Shown: piece after piece, positions 16,341 to 27,229 of the stretch
Numbering within the stretch: position 1 is the first letter of the stretch
How the letters are laid out: each line of letters begins with the position of its first letter
Assembly: GCA_009936775.1 (NCBI GenBank)
Contig: JAACDW010000016.1
Location: 1 to 38,393 of the forward strand
Length of the DNA: 38,393 bases
Source: Pseudomonadota bacterium
Lineage (GTDB): Bacteria > Pseudomonadota > Gammaproteobacteria > Pseudomonadales > Azotimanducaceae
Reading direction: 5' to 3'
Notes under the pieces: generated by a model
The model's database searches: none
What the model saw: the letters and a program-made list of their open reading frames with translations, nothing else
What the model was told of the DNA's origin: nothing
Program-made: the position numbers and the translations under genes

Positions 16341-18788
16341 TTGGAACAAAACATGCGGTTGAATTGGACAAAGATTCTCGCCAGATCGGCAGGATGTGGG
16401 CTTGGCGTTGTTGCCATTCTCGCTTTGCTGAGCAACGCTGTGCATGCGGCGCAAGCCCCCAGGCAATCCTATAATCTGAGTCAGGCCGGAGAGTTCGTTG
16501 TAGCCGATGTGCGACTCCAAGGCTTGCAGCGCGTTTCTGCCGGCACCGTGTTCAACATTATTCCAATCAGCGTCGGCGATCGTGTCGACAACTTGGCGGT
16601 GAGACAAATTACCCGCTCACTGTTTGCCTCAGGCTATTTTAACGACATTCAAATCGCCCGGGACGGCGGTGTACTCATCGTCTCGCTGTCCGAGCGTCCG
16701 GCAATCGAGTCGATTGAGCTAGAAGGTAACAAGGCCATCGAATCCGAGGCGCTGCTTGGTGGCTTGGCCGATCAGGGGTTGCAGGAAGGCGAAATTTTTA
16801 AGCAGGCCACATTAGAGCGGATGGGGCTCGAACTGGAACGCCAGTACGTATCGCAAGGCCGCTATGGCGCGTCTATCGATAGCGAAATCGAAGAGCTGCC
16901 TCGTAATCGGGTCAACATTAAGATCAATGTTGAAGAGGGCGAAAGCTCAGGCATCCGTCATATCAATGTTGTGGGTAATCGTGCTTTCACCGAGGCCCAA
17001 CTGCTGGATAGGCTTGAACTCAAGCACCCATCGATTTTGTCGTTTTATCGCAACGACGATAAGTACGCCAGGGAGAAGCTCTCTGGCGATTTGGAAACGC
17101 TTGAGGCCTTCTACAAGGACCGGGGTTACGCCGACTTCGATATTACCTCCACCCAAGTGAGCATCACCCCCGACCGCCAGCAGGTGTATATCACCGTCGG
17201 CGTGGACGAGGGAAAGGTCTACACCATAAATGACGTAAACCTAGTGGGTGAATTGGGCGACGTGCGCGCAGCAGACCTAGAGAGCCTGATTGTTGTTGCC
17301 AATGGCCAGACGTTTTCCCAAGCGCTGATAACGGCCACAGAAGAGCGGTTGACCGCGGCGTTGGGCAACGGCGGCTTTACCTTCGCCACCGCCAGCGGCG
17401 TGCCAAAGCTAAACGATGACGACACCGTCGATGTTGAATTCTTTGTCGACGCAGGTAAGCGTGCCTATGTGCGCCGCATTAACTTTACCGGCAACGAGTT
17501 GACCCAAGACCGCGTGATGCGCCGTGAAATTCGTCAAATGGAGGCAGGCTGGGCCTCGACGGCGCAGATTGATCTTTCCAAGGTACGCCTCGAGCGTCTG
17601 GGTTACTTCAAAGGCGTTGAAGTAGAAACGCCCCAAGTACCCGGTACTGACGATCAGATCGATGTGGATTTTTCGGTAGAGGAGCAGCCCTCCGGCGCAA
17701 TCTCAGGCACTCTGGCCTACTCTCAAGGCTATGGATTGATTCTGGGCGCCAACTACCAGCAATCAAACCTGCAGGGCAGCGGCAACTCACTTTCGGTGGG
17801 CTTGAGCTATTCCCAATTTCAGCAGTCGATTAATTTCAACTACTTCGATCCCTACTTCACCCTTGATGGCATCAGTCGAGGCTATAACGTGTTCCTGCGT
17901 CGGCTCGATTATGATGCGCGTAACATCGCACGCTACAGTACTGATGCAGCGGGGGTTGGTGTCAATTTTGGCTTTCCAATCGGCGAGACCCAACGCATCA
18001 ACTTCGGCATGAACATCGAACAAACGGAAATTCGTGAAGGCTTTGCCGCAGCGCAAGAAATCAGCGAGTTTATTCAGCGCAACGGCTCCACTGCGCTGAA
18101 TTTCAAAGCCAACTTATCGTGGCTGCGATCGACTTTGAACCGAGGGGTTTTCGCTGATCGCGGATCCTCCCAGTCCTTGGGGCTGACGTTTGCGGCCCCG
18201 GGCAGCGACCTTGAGTTTTACAAAGTCACCTATCAGGGCGAGAAATACTTCCCGCTAACCAATATTTTCACCTTGAAGCTGCGCACCGAATTGGGTTTTG
18301 GCGGCAGCTATGGTGACTCGCCATCGCTGCCTTTTTACGAGCACTTTTTCGCTGGCGGCTTTGGCTCCATTCGTGGCTTTGAAAACTCGACCTTAGGGCC
18401 GCGCAGTACGCCGCCGCTAGATGCCGATGGGAATCCCATAATCATTGGTAATTTCGACAACGACGGTCGCTACGGTCAGCCTTTCGGCGGCAACCTGCTG
18501 CTGGAGTTTTCTGCCGAGCTTATTTTTCCGCTGCCCTTCGTGGAAGATAATCGCCAGTTCCGTCCTGCGCTCTTCTTCGATGCCGGGAACGTCTTTAATA
18601 CTGAGTGCCCGTTAGTCAGCACAAATTGCTTCGACTTTGACACTGACGAACTGCGATACTCTGCAGGCATAGGGCTCAGTTGGCTTAGTGGGTTCGGGCC
18701 GTTGACCTTCGCTATTTCGAAACCCATAAATACTAAATTCTTCGACGAAGAAGAAAGTTTCCAGTTTGAACTGGGCAAAACTTTCTAG
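16341..18788 (+). CDS. bamA: Outer membrane protein assembly factor BamA
   Basis: POTRA repeats (FVVADVRLQGLQRVSAGTVFNIIPISVGDRVD...), FFAGGFGSIRGFENSTLGPR, C-terminal ...FQFELGKTF; upstream of skp. Confidence 0.96.
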   Translation: MEQNMRLNWTKILARSAGCGLGVVAILALLSNAVHAAQAPRQSYNLSQAGEFVVADVRLQGLQRVSAGTVFNIIPISVGDRVDNLAVRQITRSLFASGYFNDIQIARDGGVLIVSLSERPAIESIELEGNKAIESEALLGGLADQGLQEGEIFKQATLERMGLELERQYVSQGRYGASIDSEIEELPRNRVNIKINVEEGESSGIRHINVVGNRAFTEAQLLDRLELKHPSILSFYRNDDKYAREKLSGDLETLEAFYKDRGYADFDITSTQVSITPDRQQVYITVGVDEGKVYTINDVNLVGELGDVRAADLESLIVVANGQTFSQALITATEERLTAALGNGGFTFATASGVPKLNDDDTVDVEFFVDAGKRAYVRRINFTGNELTQDRVMRREIRQMEAGWASTAQIDLSKVRLERLGYFKGVEVETPQVPGTDDQIDVDFSVEEQPSGAISGTLAYSQGYGLILGANYQQSNLQGSGNSLSVGLSYSQFQQSINFNYFDPYFTLDGISRGYNVFLRRLDYDARNIARYSTDAAGVGVNFGFPIGETQRINFGMNIEQTEIREGFAAAQEISEFIQRNGSTALNFKANLSWLRSTLNRGVFADRGSSQSLGLTFAAPGSDLEFYKVTYQGEKYFPLTNIFTLKLRTELGFGGSYGDSPSLPFYEHFFAGGFGSIRGFENSTLGPRSTPPLDADGNPIIIGNFDNDGRYGQPFGGNLLLEFSAELIFPLPFVEDNRQFRPALFFDAGNVFNTECPLVSTNCFDFDTDELRYSAGIGLSWLSGFGPLTFAISKPINTKFFDEEESFQFELGKTF

Positions 18789-18882
18789 GGTCGTCGTTGC
18801 CTAGCAATGTGGGATAGAATAGGCCGGCTTCGCCGGATTGAAACCCGGAACACAACCCGGACTAACACTTCAGGAGACATTA

Positions 18883-19398
18883 ATGTTTAACAAACTCATC
18901 CGCACCGCCTTGGTGGCGTTGTTTTTTCTCGCACCAGCCGTCAGCGCTGAGATGAAAATTGTTGTTCTTGATCCTCAGGCTGCGATTTTGACCAGTGACG
19001 AGGCTCAACTGTTGATTGAAGCCGCGCAAAAAGAGCTACAGCCAGAGATAGACGAACTGCGGACCATGCAGGAAGACATTCAGGCTTTGCAGGAAAAACT
19101 GCAGAAAGACGGCGAGGTGATGAGTGAATCAGAGCGCCGCAAAGCATTGAAAGACATTGAGAGCATGGGTACGGATTTGCAGTTCGGTAGCCAAAAGCTG
19201 CAAAAAGAAAATCAGGACCGCGTGCAGGAAATACTGCAGTCGCTAGGGCCTAAGTTCCAAAAAGTGCTCAATGACCTGATCCAGATCGATCAGATTGATC
19301 TAATCCTACCGGCAAATCCCAATCAGCTGCTGTATGCCAATCCCAAGCACGATATTTCTCGCCGTGTAACGGAAAAGCTTAACGAGCAATCCGAGTAA
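18883..19398 (+). CDS. skp: OmpH/Skp family periplasmic chaperone
   Basis: MFNKLIRTALVALFFLAPAVSA signal peptide; MKIVVLDPQAAILTSDEAQLLIEAAQKELQPEIDELRTMQEDIQALQEKLQKDGEVMSESERRK coiled coil; between bamA and lpxD. Start reset from 18838 to ATG 18883, preceded by AGGAGA. Confidence 0.9.
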   Translation: MFNKLIRTALVALFFLAPAVSAEMKIVVLDPQAAILTSDEAQLLIEAAQKELQPEIDELRTMQEDIQALQEKLQKDGEVMSESERRKALKDIESMGTDLQFGSQKLQKENQDRVQEILQSLGPKFQKVLNDLIQIDQIDLILPANPNQLLYANPKHDISRRVTEKLNEQSE

Positions 19399-19418
19399 GC
19401 ACCGATTCGCCGTTTGGT

Positions 19419-20495
19419 TTGAGCAACATGCCTGCTGGCAGCAAACAATACTCGCTGGCGCAAATCGCACAGCATATTGGGGCCGACATTGTCGGCCCTT
19501 TTGCTACTCCGGTGGAAAATCACAGCGCTGTGTGGGTCAGCGGGCTCGGCAGTCTTGGCAGCGCGAAGGCCGGTGATCTGACCCACTTATCGGGCGCCAG
19601 CTATCGGCCATTGCTGGCTGAGACTCAAGCCAGCGCGGTGATTCTCAGCGCTGCGGATGCCGCTTCCTCACCTTGCCCAAGCCTCGTTGTCGCCCAACCC
19701 TATTTGTCTTTCGCCCGTGCCTCTCAGCTGTTTGAGGATACCGAAGCCTTTGCCCCCGGTATTCATCCCAGTGCAGTGGTTGATCCAAGCGCGGTGCTTG
19801 GTGAGGGTGTCTGTCTTGGTCCCAACGTCGTCATCGCTGCCAATGTCATCCTTAGCGCCAATGTCGTCATACAGGCCAACTGCAGCGTCGGTAAGGGCTC
19901 GGCGATCGGTGCCAATAGCGTCATTTATCCCAGCGTCAGTGTGTACCCTCGTGTCAGCATGGGGGCAGGATGTACGGTGCATTCTGGCGTCGTGCTTGGG
20001 GCCGCGGGCTTCGGCTATACCCCCGACGAACGGGGGCATTTTGCGACTATCGCGCAGATTGGCGGTGTGCGTATTGGCAACAATGTATCCATTGGGGCCG
20101 GTACCACCATCGACTGCGGTGCTATTGACGACACAGTGGTCGGCGACGGGGTGAAAATTGATAACCAAGTACAGATCGGGCACAACTGCAAAATCGGCGA
20201 CCACACCCTAATCTGCGGCTGCGTTGGAATTGCGGGCAGCACGGAAATCGGCAGTCACTGCATGCTCGCTGGGGGCAGCGGCGTAGGTGGCCAGCATCCG
20301 ATAAAAATATGCGATCAGGTGATCGTCAGCGTGCGCACCACGGTCAGTCAGTCAATCGACCGCCCCGGTGTGTACTCAGGTTCCGTACTTGCTACGGAGC
20401 ACAACAAGTGGTTGCGCAACGCGGTGAAGCTCAGTGCACTGAGCGACTTATTCAATCGCGTTAAAAAATTGGAAAACGGAAACCGACATGAGTGA
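19419..20495 (+). CDS. lpxD: UDP-3-O-(3-hydroxyacyl)glucosamine N-acyltransferase
   Basis: Hexapeptide repeats; VVLGAAGFGYTPDERGHFATIAQIGGVRIGNNVSIGAGTTIDCGAIDDTVVGDGVKIDNQVQIGHNCKIG; LpxD context. Start may be the internal ATG at MPAGSKQYSL. Confidence 0.95.
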   Translation: MSNMPAGSKQYSLAQIAQHIGADIVGPFATPVENHSAVWVSGLGSLGSAKAGDLTHLSGASYRPLLAETQASAVILSAADAASSPCPSLVVAQPYLSFARASQLFEDTEAFAPGIHPSAVVDPSAVLGEGVCLGPNVVIAANVILSANVVIQANCSVGKGSAIGANSVIYPSVSVYPRVSMGAGCTVHSGVVLGAAGFGYTPDERGHFATIAQIGGVRIGNNVSIGAGTTIDCGAIDDTVVGDGVKIDNQVQIGHNCKIGDHTLICGCVGIAGSTEIGSHCMLAGGSGVGGQHPIKICDQVIVSVRTTVSQSIDRPGVYSGSVLATEHNKWLRNAVKLSALSDLFNRVKKLENGNRHE

Positions 20496-20934
20496 TGTGA
20501 AAACCATTAACCAACTGTTTGAGTACTTACCGCATCGCTATCCGTTTCTCCTTCTCGACAGAGTAACGGAAACCGTCGCAGGGCAGCGCATCAGGGGTTA
20601 TAAGAACGTGACCGCCAACGAGGAAATGTTCAACGGACATTTTCCAGGTCAGCCTATATTGCCCGGCGTGCTGATTCTTGAGGCTATGGCCCAGCTTTCT
20701 GGTGTCCTGGCCTTTGAAACCAAGGGTATTCGCCCAGCCGACGGTACCAACTACCTGTTCGGTGGCGTGGAGAAGGCGCGCTTTCGTCGCCAAGTGATAC
20801 CCGGTGATCGCCTTGACCTAGAGAGCAAGATCATTGCCGATCGCAGCATGATGATGAAGTTTGACTGCGCGGCCTATGTGGACGGAGCACTGGCCTGCTC
20901 TGCGGTGCTAACTGTGGTGGAGCAATCGACATGA
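20488..20934 (+). CDS. fabZ: 3-hydroxyacyl-[acyl-carrier-protein] dehydratase FabZ
   Basis: LFEYLPHRYPFLLLDRVTE...NVTANEEMFNGHFPGQPILPGVLILEAMAQLSGVLAF. Confidence 0.97.
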   Translation: MSDVKTINQLFEYLPHRYPFLLLDRVTETVAGQRIRGYKNVTANEEMFNGHFPGQPILPGVLILEAMAQLSGVLAFETKGIRPADGTNYLFGGVEKARFRRQVIPGDRLDLESKIIADRSMMMKFDCAAYVDGALACSAVLTVVEQST

Positions 20935-21743
20935 TTCACCCTACTGCTGTGGTCGACGGATCTGCGCAACTTGGCGCCAATGTGCAGATCGGCCCTTATT
21001 GCGTGGTCGGTCCCAATGTAACGCTTGGCGACGATGTGGTGCTGAAGTCTCATGTGGTGCTCAGAGGCCCGAGTCGTATCGGCAACGGGGTAAAAATCTA
21101 CCAGTTCGCCAGCGTCGGCGAAGACACTCCTGCGATTGCCTACGCCGGAGAAGATTCGGTGCTAGAGGTGGGTGCTGGCACCATTATTCGTGAGGGTGTA
21201 ACCATGCACCGGGGGATGGCGAAAGGAGGTATTGGCAAAACCGTGGTAGGCGTCAATTGCTTGCTGATGGCCTATGTCCATATTGGCCACGACTGCATCG
21301 TGGGAGATCATGTCATCATGGCCAATAACGCCTCGTTGGCAGGCCATGTTGAGGTTGGCGACTACGCCAATTTCGGCGGTTATTGCGGCATTCCGCAGTT
21401 TCGTAAAGTCGGCTCATGTGCCCATATAGCGGCCATGAGCATGGTCACCAAGGATGTGCCTGCTTTTATGACGGTGGCAGGCAATCCAGCCTGGGCGGTC
21501 GGTCTGAATGTGGAGGGTATTCGGCGGAGAGACATCGGCGCTGACGTGCGTGCTGCACTCAAACAGGCCCATAGACTGGTGTATCGAAGTGGCCTGAAAG
21601 TGGCAGAAGCCCTCTCACAAATGAGCGAGTTGCGCGCCAGTCATGCGGAGGTCGAGGTCTTCGCCAGCTCTATTGAAGGGTCGGATGTGGGCATCATACG
21701 AAGCAGTGGACGCAGTGGGCACGGCAGTGGAAGTGGCGCATAG
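20931..21743 (+). CDS. lpxA: Acyl-[ACP]-UDP-N-acetylglucosamine O-acyltransferase with Gly/Ser-rich C-terminal tail
   Basis: MIHPTAVVDGSAQLGANVQIGPYCVVGPNVTLGDDVVLKSHVVLRG...VHIGHDCIVGDHVIMANNASLAGHVEVGDYANFGGYCGIPQF; ...IIRSSGRSGHGSGSGA tail. Confidence 0.95.
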   Translation: MIHPTAVVDGSAQLGANVQIGPYCVVGPNVTLGDDVVLKSHVVLRGPSRIGNGVKIYQFASVGEDTPAIAYAGEDSVLEVGAGTIIREGVTMHRGMAKGGIGKTVVGVNCLLMAYVHIGHDCIVGDHVIMANNASLAGHVEVGDYANFGGYCGIPQFRKVGSCAHIAAMSMVTKDVPAFMTVAGNPAWAVGLNVEGIRRRDIGADVRAALKQAHRLVYRSGLKVAEALSQMSELRASHAEVEVFASSIEGSDVGIIRSSGRSGHGSGSGA

Positions 21744-22962
21744 AGCACCACAAGCACCGCGGATTGTTATAGGCCTGCTCGCTGGCGAGCCTTCGGGTGA
21801 CAATCTTGGGGCTGGCCTAATGCAAGCTTTGAAAGCTCATCTAGGCGAGCACGCGGTATCCTTTATCGGTGTTGGGGGACCGAGCATGCAGGCTGAGGGC
21901 TTGCAGGTACTCGCCGATTTCGAGGCTCTTGCCGTTCATGGCTTTCGTGAACCCCTGCTGCGTTTACCAGCCCTCTACAGGCTTTATCGCAGCGTTGCGG
22001 CCACCTTGGTGGAGCGCAAGGTCGATGCCTTTGTCGGCATCGATTTCAACGTCTTCAACTTGATGCTTGAGCGCCGTTTGAAGCGGCAGGGTATTCCCAC
22101 CGCCCACTATGTGAGCCCGTCGGTCTATGCTTGGCGGCGCGGTCGTACCAAGAAAGTGGCGCAAAGTGCCGACAAGCTTTTTTGTCTATTTCCCTTTGAG
22201 CCGGACTTTTACCGCGCGCACGCCGTCGATGCGCGCTTCATCGGCCACCCTCTGGCGGCGCAAATTTTACCCGAAACGGGCAGTGAGCAGGCGCGCCATC
22301 GGGCGCGAAGCACGCTGGGCTTGCCCCGCGCAGATGTGACCTTGGCGCTGCTACCGGGTAGCCGCAGCAGCGAGGTACGGCTGATGCTGCAAGACATGTT
22401 ACAAGCCGCGCGCCTGCTGGCAGCACAGTTGGCCTCGCGCAATCAAACTCTGCAGGTAGTGGTTCCGTGTTTGAACGAGGCGCGTCGTGCTCAGGTTAAG
22501 GATCTGGCCGAGGCTTTTGCAGACGTAGCCCAGCTACACTACCTAGGTGATGCACGTTTGCCGCTTATTGCCTGTGACTTAGCGCTGGTGAAATCTGGCA
22601 CTAGTACCCTTGAAACCATGTTGCTCAGACGCCCCATGGTGGTGACTTATCGGCTTGGGACGCTGACGTTTTTTATTGCCAATGCGCTGCTCAAAACCCC
22701 CTTTATCGCCATACCCAACATCCTTGCGGGGCGCATGCTGGTGCCAGAACTGGTGCAAAAAGCCGCAACCCCTGAGGCCATATGCCAAGCACTAACAGAG
22801 CAGTTAGATCAGCCTCTGGCACAGCCCGAATACCTCGATAGTTTTGCTCAACTGCACGCCGAGTTGGCGGCAGGGGCTTCGGGACTTGGACCTTCGGCTG
22901 GGGCGGCCCTTGGCGTCGCAGACTTGCTCGATGAGAGCCGGCGGGCGCCTGTTTCGGTATAA
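21685..22962 (+). CDS. lpxB: Lipid-A-disaccharide synthase (start uncertain; ORF opens at 21643, other starts downstream)
   Basis: RIVIGLLAGEPSGDNLGAGLMQAL...VDAFVGIDFNVFNLMLERRLKRQGIPTAHYVSPSVYAWRRGR...LLPGSRSSEV...LVKSGTSTLETMLLRRPMVVTYRLG. Confidence 0.94.
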   Translation: MWASYEAVDAVGTAVEVAHRAPQAPRIVIGLLAGEPSGDNLGAGLMQALKAHLGEHAVSFIGVGGPSMQAEGLQVLADFEALAVHGFREPLLRLPALYRLYRSVAATLVERKVDAFVGIDFNVFNLMLERRLKRQGIPTAHYVSPSVYAWRRGRTKKVAQSADKLFCLFPFEPDFYRAHAVDARFIGHPLAAQILPETGSEQARHRARSTLGLPRADVTLALLPGSRSSEVRLMLQDMLQAARLLAAQLASRNQTLQVVVPCLNEARRAQVKDLAEAFADVAQLHYLGDARLPLIACDLALVKSGTSTLETMLLRRPMVVTYRLGTLTFFIANALLKTPFIAIPNILAGRMLVPELVQKAATPEAICQALTEQLDQPLAQPEYLDSFAQLHAELAAGASGLGPSAGAALGVADLLDESRRAPVSV

Positions 22963-23043
22963 ATGCCAGCGCAAGGTTTTCTCTGCGCAGCGGTCAAGGT
23001 AATGTGTTGAATCCAGTCACCTGACATTGCCTACGAGCCGACC

Positions 23044-23655
23044 ATGCCAGCAGCCCAGTTCACAACTACAGCCCTTACTGCCGGTGTGGACGAGGTGGGC
23101 ATCGGACCGCTGGCAGGGCCGGTGTTGGCCTGCGCGGTTATTCTTGATCCTGCCAATGTCATCGAAGGCCTTGCCGACTCCAAGAGCATTAGTGAGAAGC
23201 GACGCCAGCGATTGGCAGATGAAATACTGGCTGGGGCATTGGCCGTCAGCGTTGGCCGTGCCAGCGTCGAAGAAATCGATGAGCTCAATGTCCTCCACGC
23301 CAGTCACTTGGCCATGCGTCGTGCTGTTGCGGGTCTCACCATCCAGCCAGATCGCGTGCTCGTGGACGGCAACAAAGTGCCGGAACTTGGGCTACCCACT
23401 GAGGCTATTGTGCAGGGTGACAAAACCGTTGCGGCGATTTCTGCCGCCTCGATTGTCGCCAAAGTAACCCGAGATGCGGAGCTGGTAGAACTTGGTGAAC
23501 GTTACCCCGAATACGGTTTTGCTGGGCACAAGGGTTACCCCACGCCGAAGCATCGGCGCGTACTGCGCACCATTGGGCCCTGCCCCGCCCACCGCCGCAG
23601 CTACGCGCCGGTGCAGGCAGCGCTGGCGCGGATGTCTGAGCAGGGCGGGGTATGA
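23044..23655 (+). CDS. rnhB: Ribonuclease HII
   Basis: [22 protein letters not shown]...[12 protein letters not shown]...[11 protein letters not shown]...[23 protein letters not shown]...[14 protein letters not shown]. Confidence 0.96.
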   Translation: MPAAQFTTTALTAGVDEVGIGPLAGPVLACAVILDPANVIEGLADSKSISEKRRQRLADEILAGALAVSVGRASVEEIDELNVLHASHLAMRRAVAGLTIQPDRVLVDGNKVPELGLPTEAIVQGDKTVAAISAASIVAKVTRDAELVELGERYPEYGFAGHKGYPTPKHRRVLRTIGPCPAHRRSYAPVQAALARMSEQGGV

Positions 23656-26600
23656 GCGAGGCAAACCAGATAAAAACAGCCCTGGCAGAGTCGGCCCTCC
23701 CGGTTGTGGACTCGCCGCAACAGACAGCCCCGCACTTTGTGCACTTACATGCCCACAGTGAATTCTCCCTCGCCGAGGGCTTGCTGAAGGTCAAAAGCGC
23801 GGTTTCTGAGGCCGCCGCAAGAGACATTCCAGCCCTCGCCTTAACCGACCGCAATAACTTGTTTGCGCTGGTAAAGTTCTACGAGCACAGCTTGGCGAAG
23901 GGAGTAAAACCCCTGCTGGGTGCAGAGCTATGGATTACGCCGCCCCAACAAGGCCCGGCGGCACGCATCGTGGTGTTGGCCCAAGACGCCGCAGGTTACA
24001 AGAACTTGTTGGCCTTAATATCCTCCAGTTACACCGCTGCCGAGCGTCGCGGCGAGCTTACTGAGAATCAGTTATTCGAGCGCAGCGAGGGGCTGATTAT
24101 TCTGTCCGGAGGGGTAGGCGGACACCTGTGGCAGCATGTTTGTAATGGCGATGAGCAAACAGCCCTCGACACCCTAGAGCGCTGGCATGGGGTATTCGCT
24201 GACCGCTACTACCTAGAACTGACCCGCACCGGGCGGGCCAATGAGGAGTTATTCATACGCTGGGCGGTAGCCGCTGCACAGCAGCGCCAAATAGGCGTGG
24301 TTGCAACGAACGATGTGTGTTTTCTCGATGCAGACGACTTTGAGGCCCATGAGACCCGGGTCTGTATCCACGAAGGCCGGGTGCTCGACGACTCGCGGCG
24401 GCAGCGCGTGCACAGTGCCGAGCAATATCTTCGCAGTGGTGCGGAAATGCTCGAGCTGTTTGCCGACATCCCTCAGGCAGTGGCCAACAGCCTAGAAATT
24501 GCCATGCGCTGCAATGTGCAGGTTTCCCTAGGCACCTACTATTTGCCCGACTACCCCATTCCTGATGCGCAAACTCCGGAGCAGTACCTGCAACAGGTAT
24601 CGGACCAAGGTTTGCGGCAGCGCCTGGCAGGCACTCGCATCAACGCTTTTGGTGAAGCTTTTGCCGAACCAGCTGTCTATGCCGAACGACTGGCATTCGA
24701 GCTCAATGTTATTAACCAGATGGGCTTTGCAGGCTACTTTTTGATCGTCATGGAATTCATCGCATGGGCTAAGGCTAACGACATCCCCGTTGGTCCTGGG
24801 CGCGGTTCTGGCGGTGGTTCCCTGGTGGCCTATGCGCTTGGCATTACCGATTTAGACCCGCTGGAATATGACCTGCTGTTCGAGCGATTTTTGAATCCCG
24901 AGCGGGTTTCCATGCCTGACTTTGATGTGGACTTCTGCATGGAAGGCCGCGACCGCGTTATTGCCCATGTCAGCGATTTGTACGGTGCAGAGGCGGTAAG
25001 CCAGATCATTACCTTCGGCACCATGGCGGCCAAGGCCGTGGTCCGCGATGTGGCCCGAGTTCAGGGTAAGCCCTATGGTTTAGCCGACAAGCTGTCCAAG
25101 CTTATTCCTTTCGAGGTAGGCATGACGCTGAATAAGGCCATGGAGGATAGCGAGGAACTGCGCGGGTTCGTTAATGATAACGACGAGGTGGCCGAGATCA
25201 TGGACATGGCCTACAAGCTGGAAGGCATTGTGCGCAATGTCGGCCGCCATGCGGGTGGTGTGGTTATCGCACCCTCAGCGCTGACGGATTTCGTGCCGCT
25301 GTATACAGAAGAGGCGGGAGCCGGATTGGTATCCCAGTATGACAAAGACGATGTGGAACGCGCGGGTCTGGTCAAATTCGACTTTCTGGGCTTGAAGACC
25401 CTGACCATTATTGACTGGGCAGTAAAAAGTATTAATGCCCAGCGCCAGCCGGATACTGCGCTGCTGCGTATCGAGGAACTGCCGCTGGGTGACAGAGCCA
25501 CCTTTGAGATGTTGCGTCGGGCCGAAACCACCGGCATTTTTCAGCTCGAGAGCCGGGGCATGAAAGACCTGATTCGTCGTCTCCTGCCGGACAGCATTAA
25601 CGACATCATCGCTTTGGTAGCCCTGTTCCGGCCGGGCCCACTACAGTCTGGTGCGGTAGACGATTACATCAATCGTAAGCACGGCAAAGAGCCGGTGAGT
25701 TTTCCCCATCCCACCCTCGATACTGTGCTCGAAGGCGCCTATGGGGTGGTGCTCTATCAAGAGCAGGTAATGCAAATTGCCCAAGTGTTGGCGGGTTTCA
25801 GCCTTGGACAAGCGGATCTGCTCAGACGCGCCATGGGCAAGAAAAAAGCCTCTGAGATGGCCAAGGTGCGTGAGCAATTTTTGCAGGGCACCGGTGACAA
25901 CGGTGTGGCTGCAGAGCTGGCAAACGAAATTTTCGACCTGATGGAAAAGTTTGCAGGCTATGCGTTTAACAAGTCGCACTCGGCCACCTATGCCTTGCTT
26001 AGCTTTCAGACCGCTTGGCTGAAAACGCACCACCCAGCAGAGTTCATGGCCGCCAACCTGTCAGCAGATATGCAAAATATCGACAGAGTGGTCGTGCTAG
26101 TGGAAGAGGTGCGGCGTATGCAGTTGCAGCTTTTGCCGCCTTCGGTGAACAAGAGTGAATTTCGTTTTTGTGCCCGGGACGGCGCAGTTATTTATGGCCT
26201 TGGCGCTGTGCGTGGGGTAGGCGAGGGGCCAGTAGAGGCTATTGTGCAGGCCCGTGAGGCTGGGCCGTTTCAGGATTTGCCAGACTTTTGCCAGCGCCTT
26301 GACAGCAAAAAGGTCAACAAACGTGTTCTGGAAGCGCTGATGTACGCTGGCGCCATGGATGACTTTATTGGCCAAGAAGAAGGACTCAATCAAGGGCGGG
26401 CGCGACTGGTGGCGCAAATGCCGCAGGCCATACAGGGAGCCGAACAGGTCGCCCGAAATGCCGAGGTCGGCATAACCGACCTGTTTGGAGGTATTGCTGA
26501 ACCAACTGCGGACAGCTGCATTACGCCTGTGCAGGTGCCGCCAATGACGGCTATGCAGCGATTGCACGGCGAAAAAGACACCCTTGGTTTGTTTCTCACC

Positions 26601-27203
26601 GGCCACCCCATCGATGGCTATGAGCGCGAAATCCGCCAATTTTGCCGTACCCCAATCAAGGATCTGCGTACTTCTAAGCAAACCCAATGGGTAGCTGGGA
26701 TGGTGGTCAGTCAACGGGTGATGAAAACCAAGCGCGGCACGTCCATGGGCTTTTTGGTGTTGGACGACCGCACCGCACGGCTTGAAGTGTCGCTCTTTAG
26801 CGAAGCCTTTGAGCAATATGGCAACAAGGTCAGCAAGGACGAGTTGCTGGTGGTTGAGGGCGAAATACAGCACGACGAGTACACTGCCGGCATGGCTCTG
26901 CGCGCCAGTCGCATTCTGACCATTGACGAGGCGCGTCAGCGTTTCAGTCGCGGCTTACAGCTGGACTTTTCCCACAGCAGCCTGCCCGATGATTTCAGCA
27001 AACAACTGATGCAATTGGTGGCCAAGTACCGGCAGGAGGGACTGGCTGCAAACGCAGACTGTCCTATCGTACTGCTCTATCAGCAGGCTGGTGCCGTGGC
27101 TAAAATTACGCTTGGTGAGCAGTGGCGGGTGCAAATTTCCGAACATTTACTCGTATCACTGGCCAATGTTTTTGGCCCTGATCGAGTCAGTCTTAGATAC
27201 TAA
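23652..27203 (+). CDS. dnaE: DNA polymerase III subunit alpha
   Basis: [20 protein letters not shown] (PHP), [60 protein letters not shown], 1183 aa; 4-bp overlap with rnhB. Confidence 0.98.
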   Translation: MSEANQIKTALAESALPVVDSPQQTAPHFVHLHAHSEFSLAEGLLKVKSAVSEAAARDIPALALTDRNNLFALVKFYEHSLAKGVKPLLGAELWITPPQQGPAARIVVLAQDAAGYKNLLALISSSYTAAERRGELTENQLFERSEGLIILSGGVGGHLWQHVCNGDEQTALDTLERWHGVFADRYYLELTRTGRANEELFIRWAVAAAQQRQIGVVATNDVCFLDADDFEAHETRVCIHEGRVLDDSRRQRVHSAEQYLRSGAEMLELFADIPQAVANSLEIAMRCNVQVSLGTYYLPDYPIPDAQTPEQYLQQVSDQGLRQRLAGTRINAFGEAFAEPAVYAERLAFELNVINQMGFAGYFLIVMEFIAWAKANDIPVGPGRGSGGGSLVAYALGITDLDPLEYDLLFERFLNPERVSMPDFDVDFCMEGRDRVIAHVSDLYGAEAVSQIITFGTMAAKAVVRDVARVQGKPYGLADKLSKLIPFEVGMTLNKAMEDSEELRGFVNDNDEVAEIMDMAYKLEGIVRNVGRHAGGVVIAPSALTDFVPLYTEEAGAGLVSQYDKDDVERAGLVKFDFLGLKTLTIIDWAVKSINAQRQPDTALLRIEELPLGDRATFEMLRRAETTGIFQLESRGMKDLIRRLLPDSINDIIALVALFRPGPLQSGAVDDYINRKHGKEPVSFPHPTLDTVLEGAYGVVLYQEQVMQIAQVLAGFSLGQADLLRRAMGKKKASEMAKVREQFLQGTGDNGVAAELANEIFDLMEKFAGYAFNKSHSATYALLSFQTAWLKTHHPAEFMAANLSADMQNIDRVVVLVEEVRRMQLQLLPPSVNKSEFRFCARDGAVIYGLGAVRGVGEGPVEAIVQAREAGPFQDLPDFCQRLDSKKVNKRVLEALMYAGAMDDFIGQEEGLNQGRARLVAQMPQAIQGAEQVARNAEVGITDLFGGIAEPTADSCITPVQVPPMTAMQRLHGEKDTLGLFLTGHPIDGYEREIRQFCRTPIKDLRTSKQTQWVAGMVVSQRVMKTKRGTSMGFLVLDDRTARLEVSLFSEAFEQYGNKVSKDELLVVEGEIQHDEYTAGMALRASRILTIDEARQRFSRGLQLDFSHSSLPDDFSKQLMQLVAKYRQEGLAANADCPIVLLYQQAGAVAKITLGEQWRVQISEHLLVSLANVFGPDRVSLRY

Positions 27204-27229
27204 ATCCATATAAAACATGGTATTAAGTA

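Noticed and set aside
26097-26873. 258-aa minus-strand ORF inside dnaE
   Set aside because: Entirely antisense to a conserved DnaE region; His/Leu-rich shadow translation with no motif.
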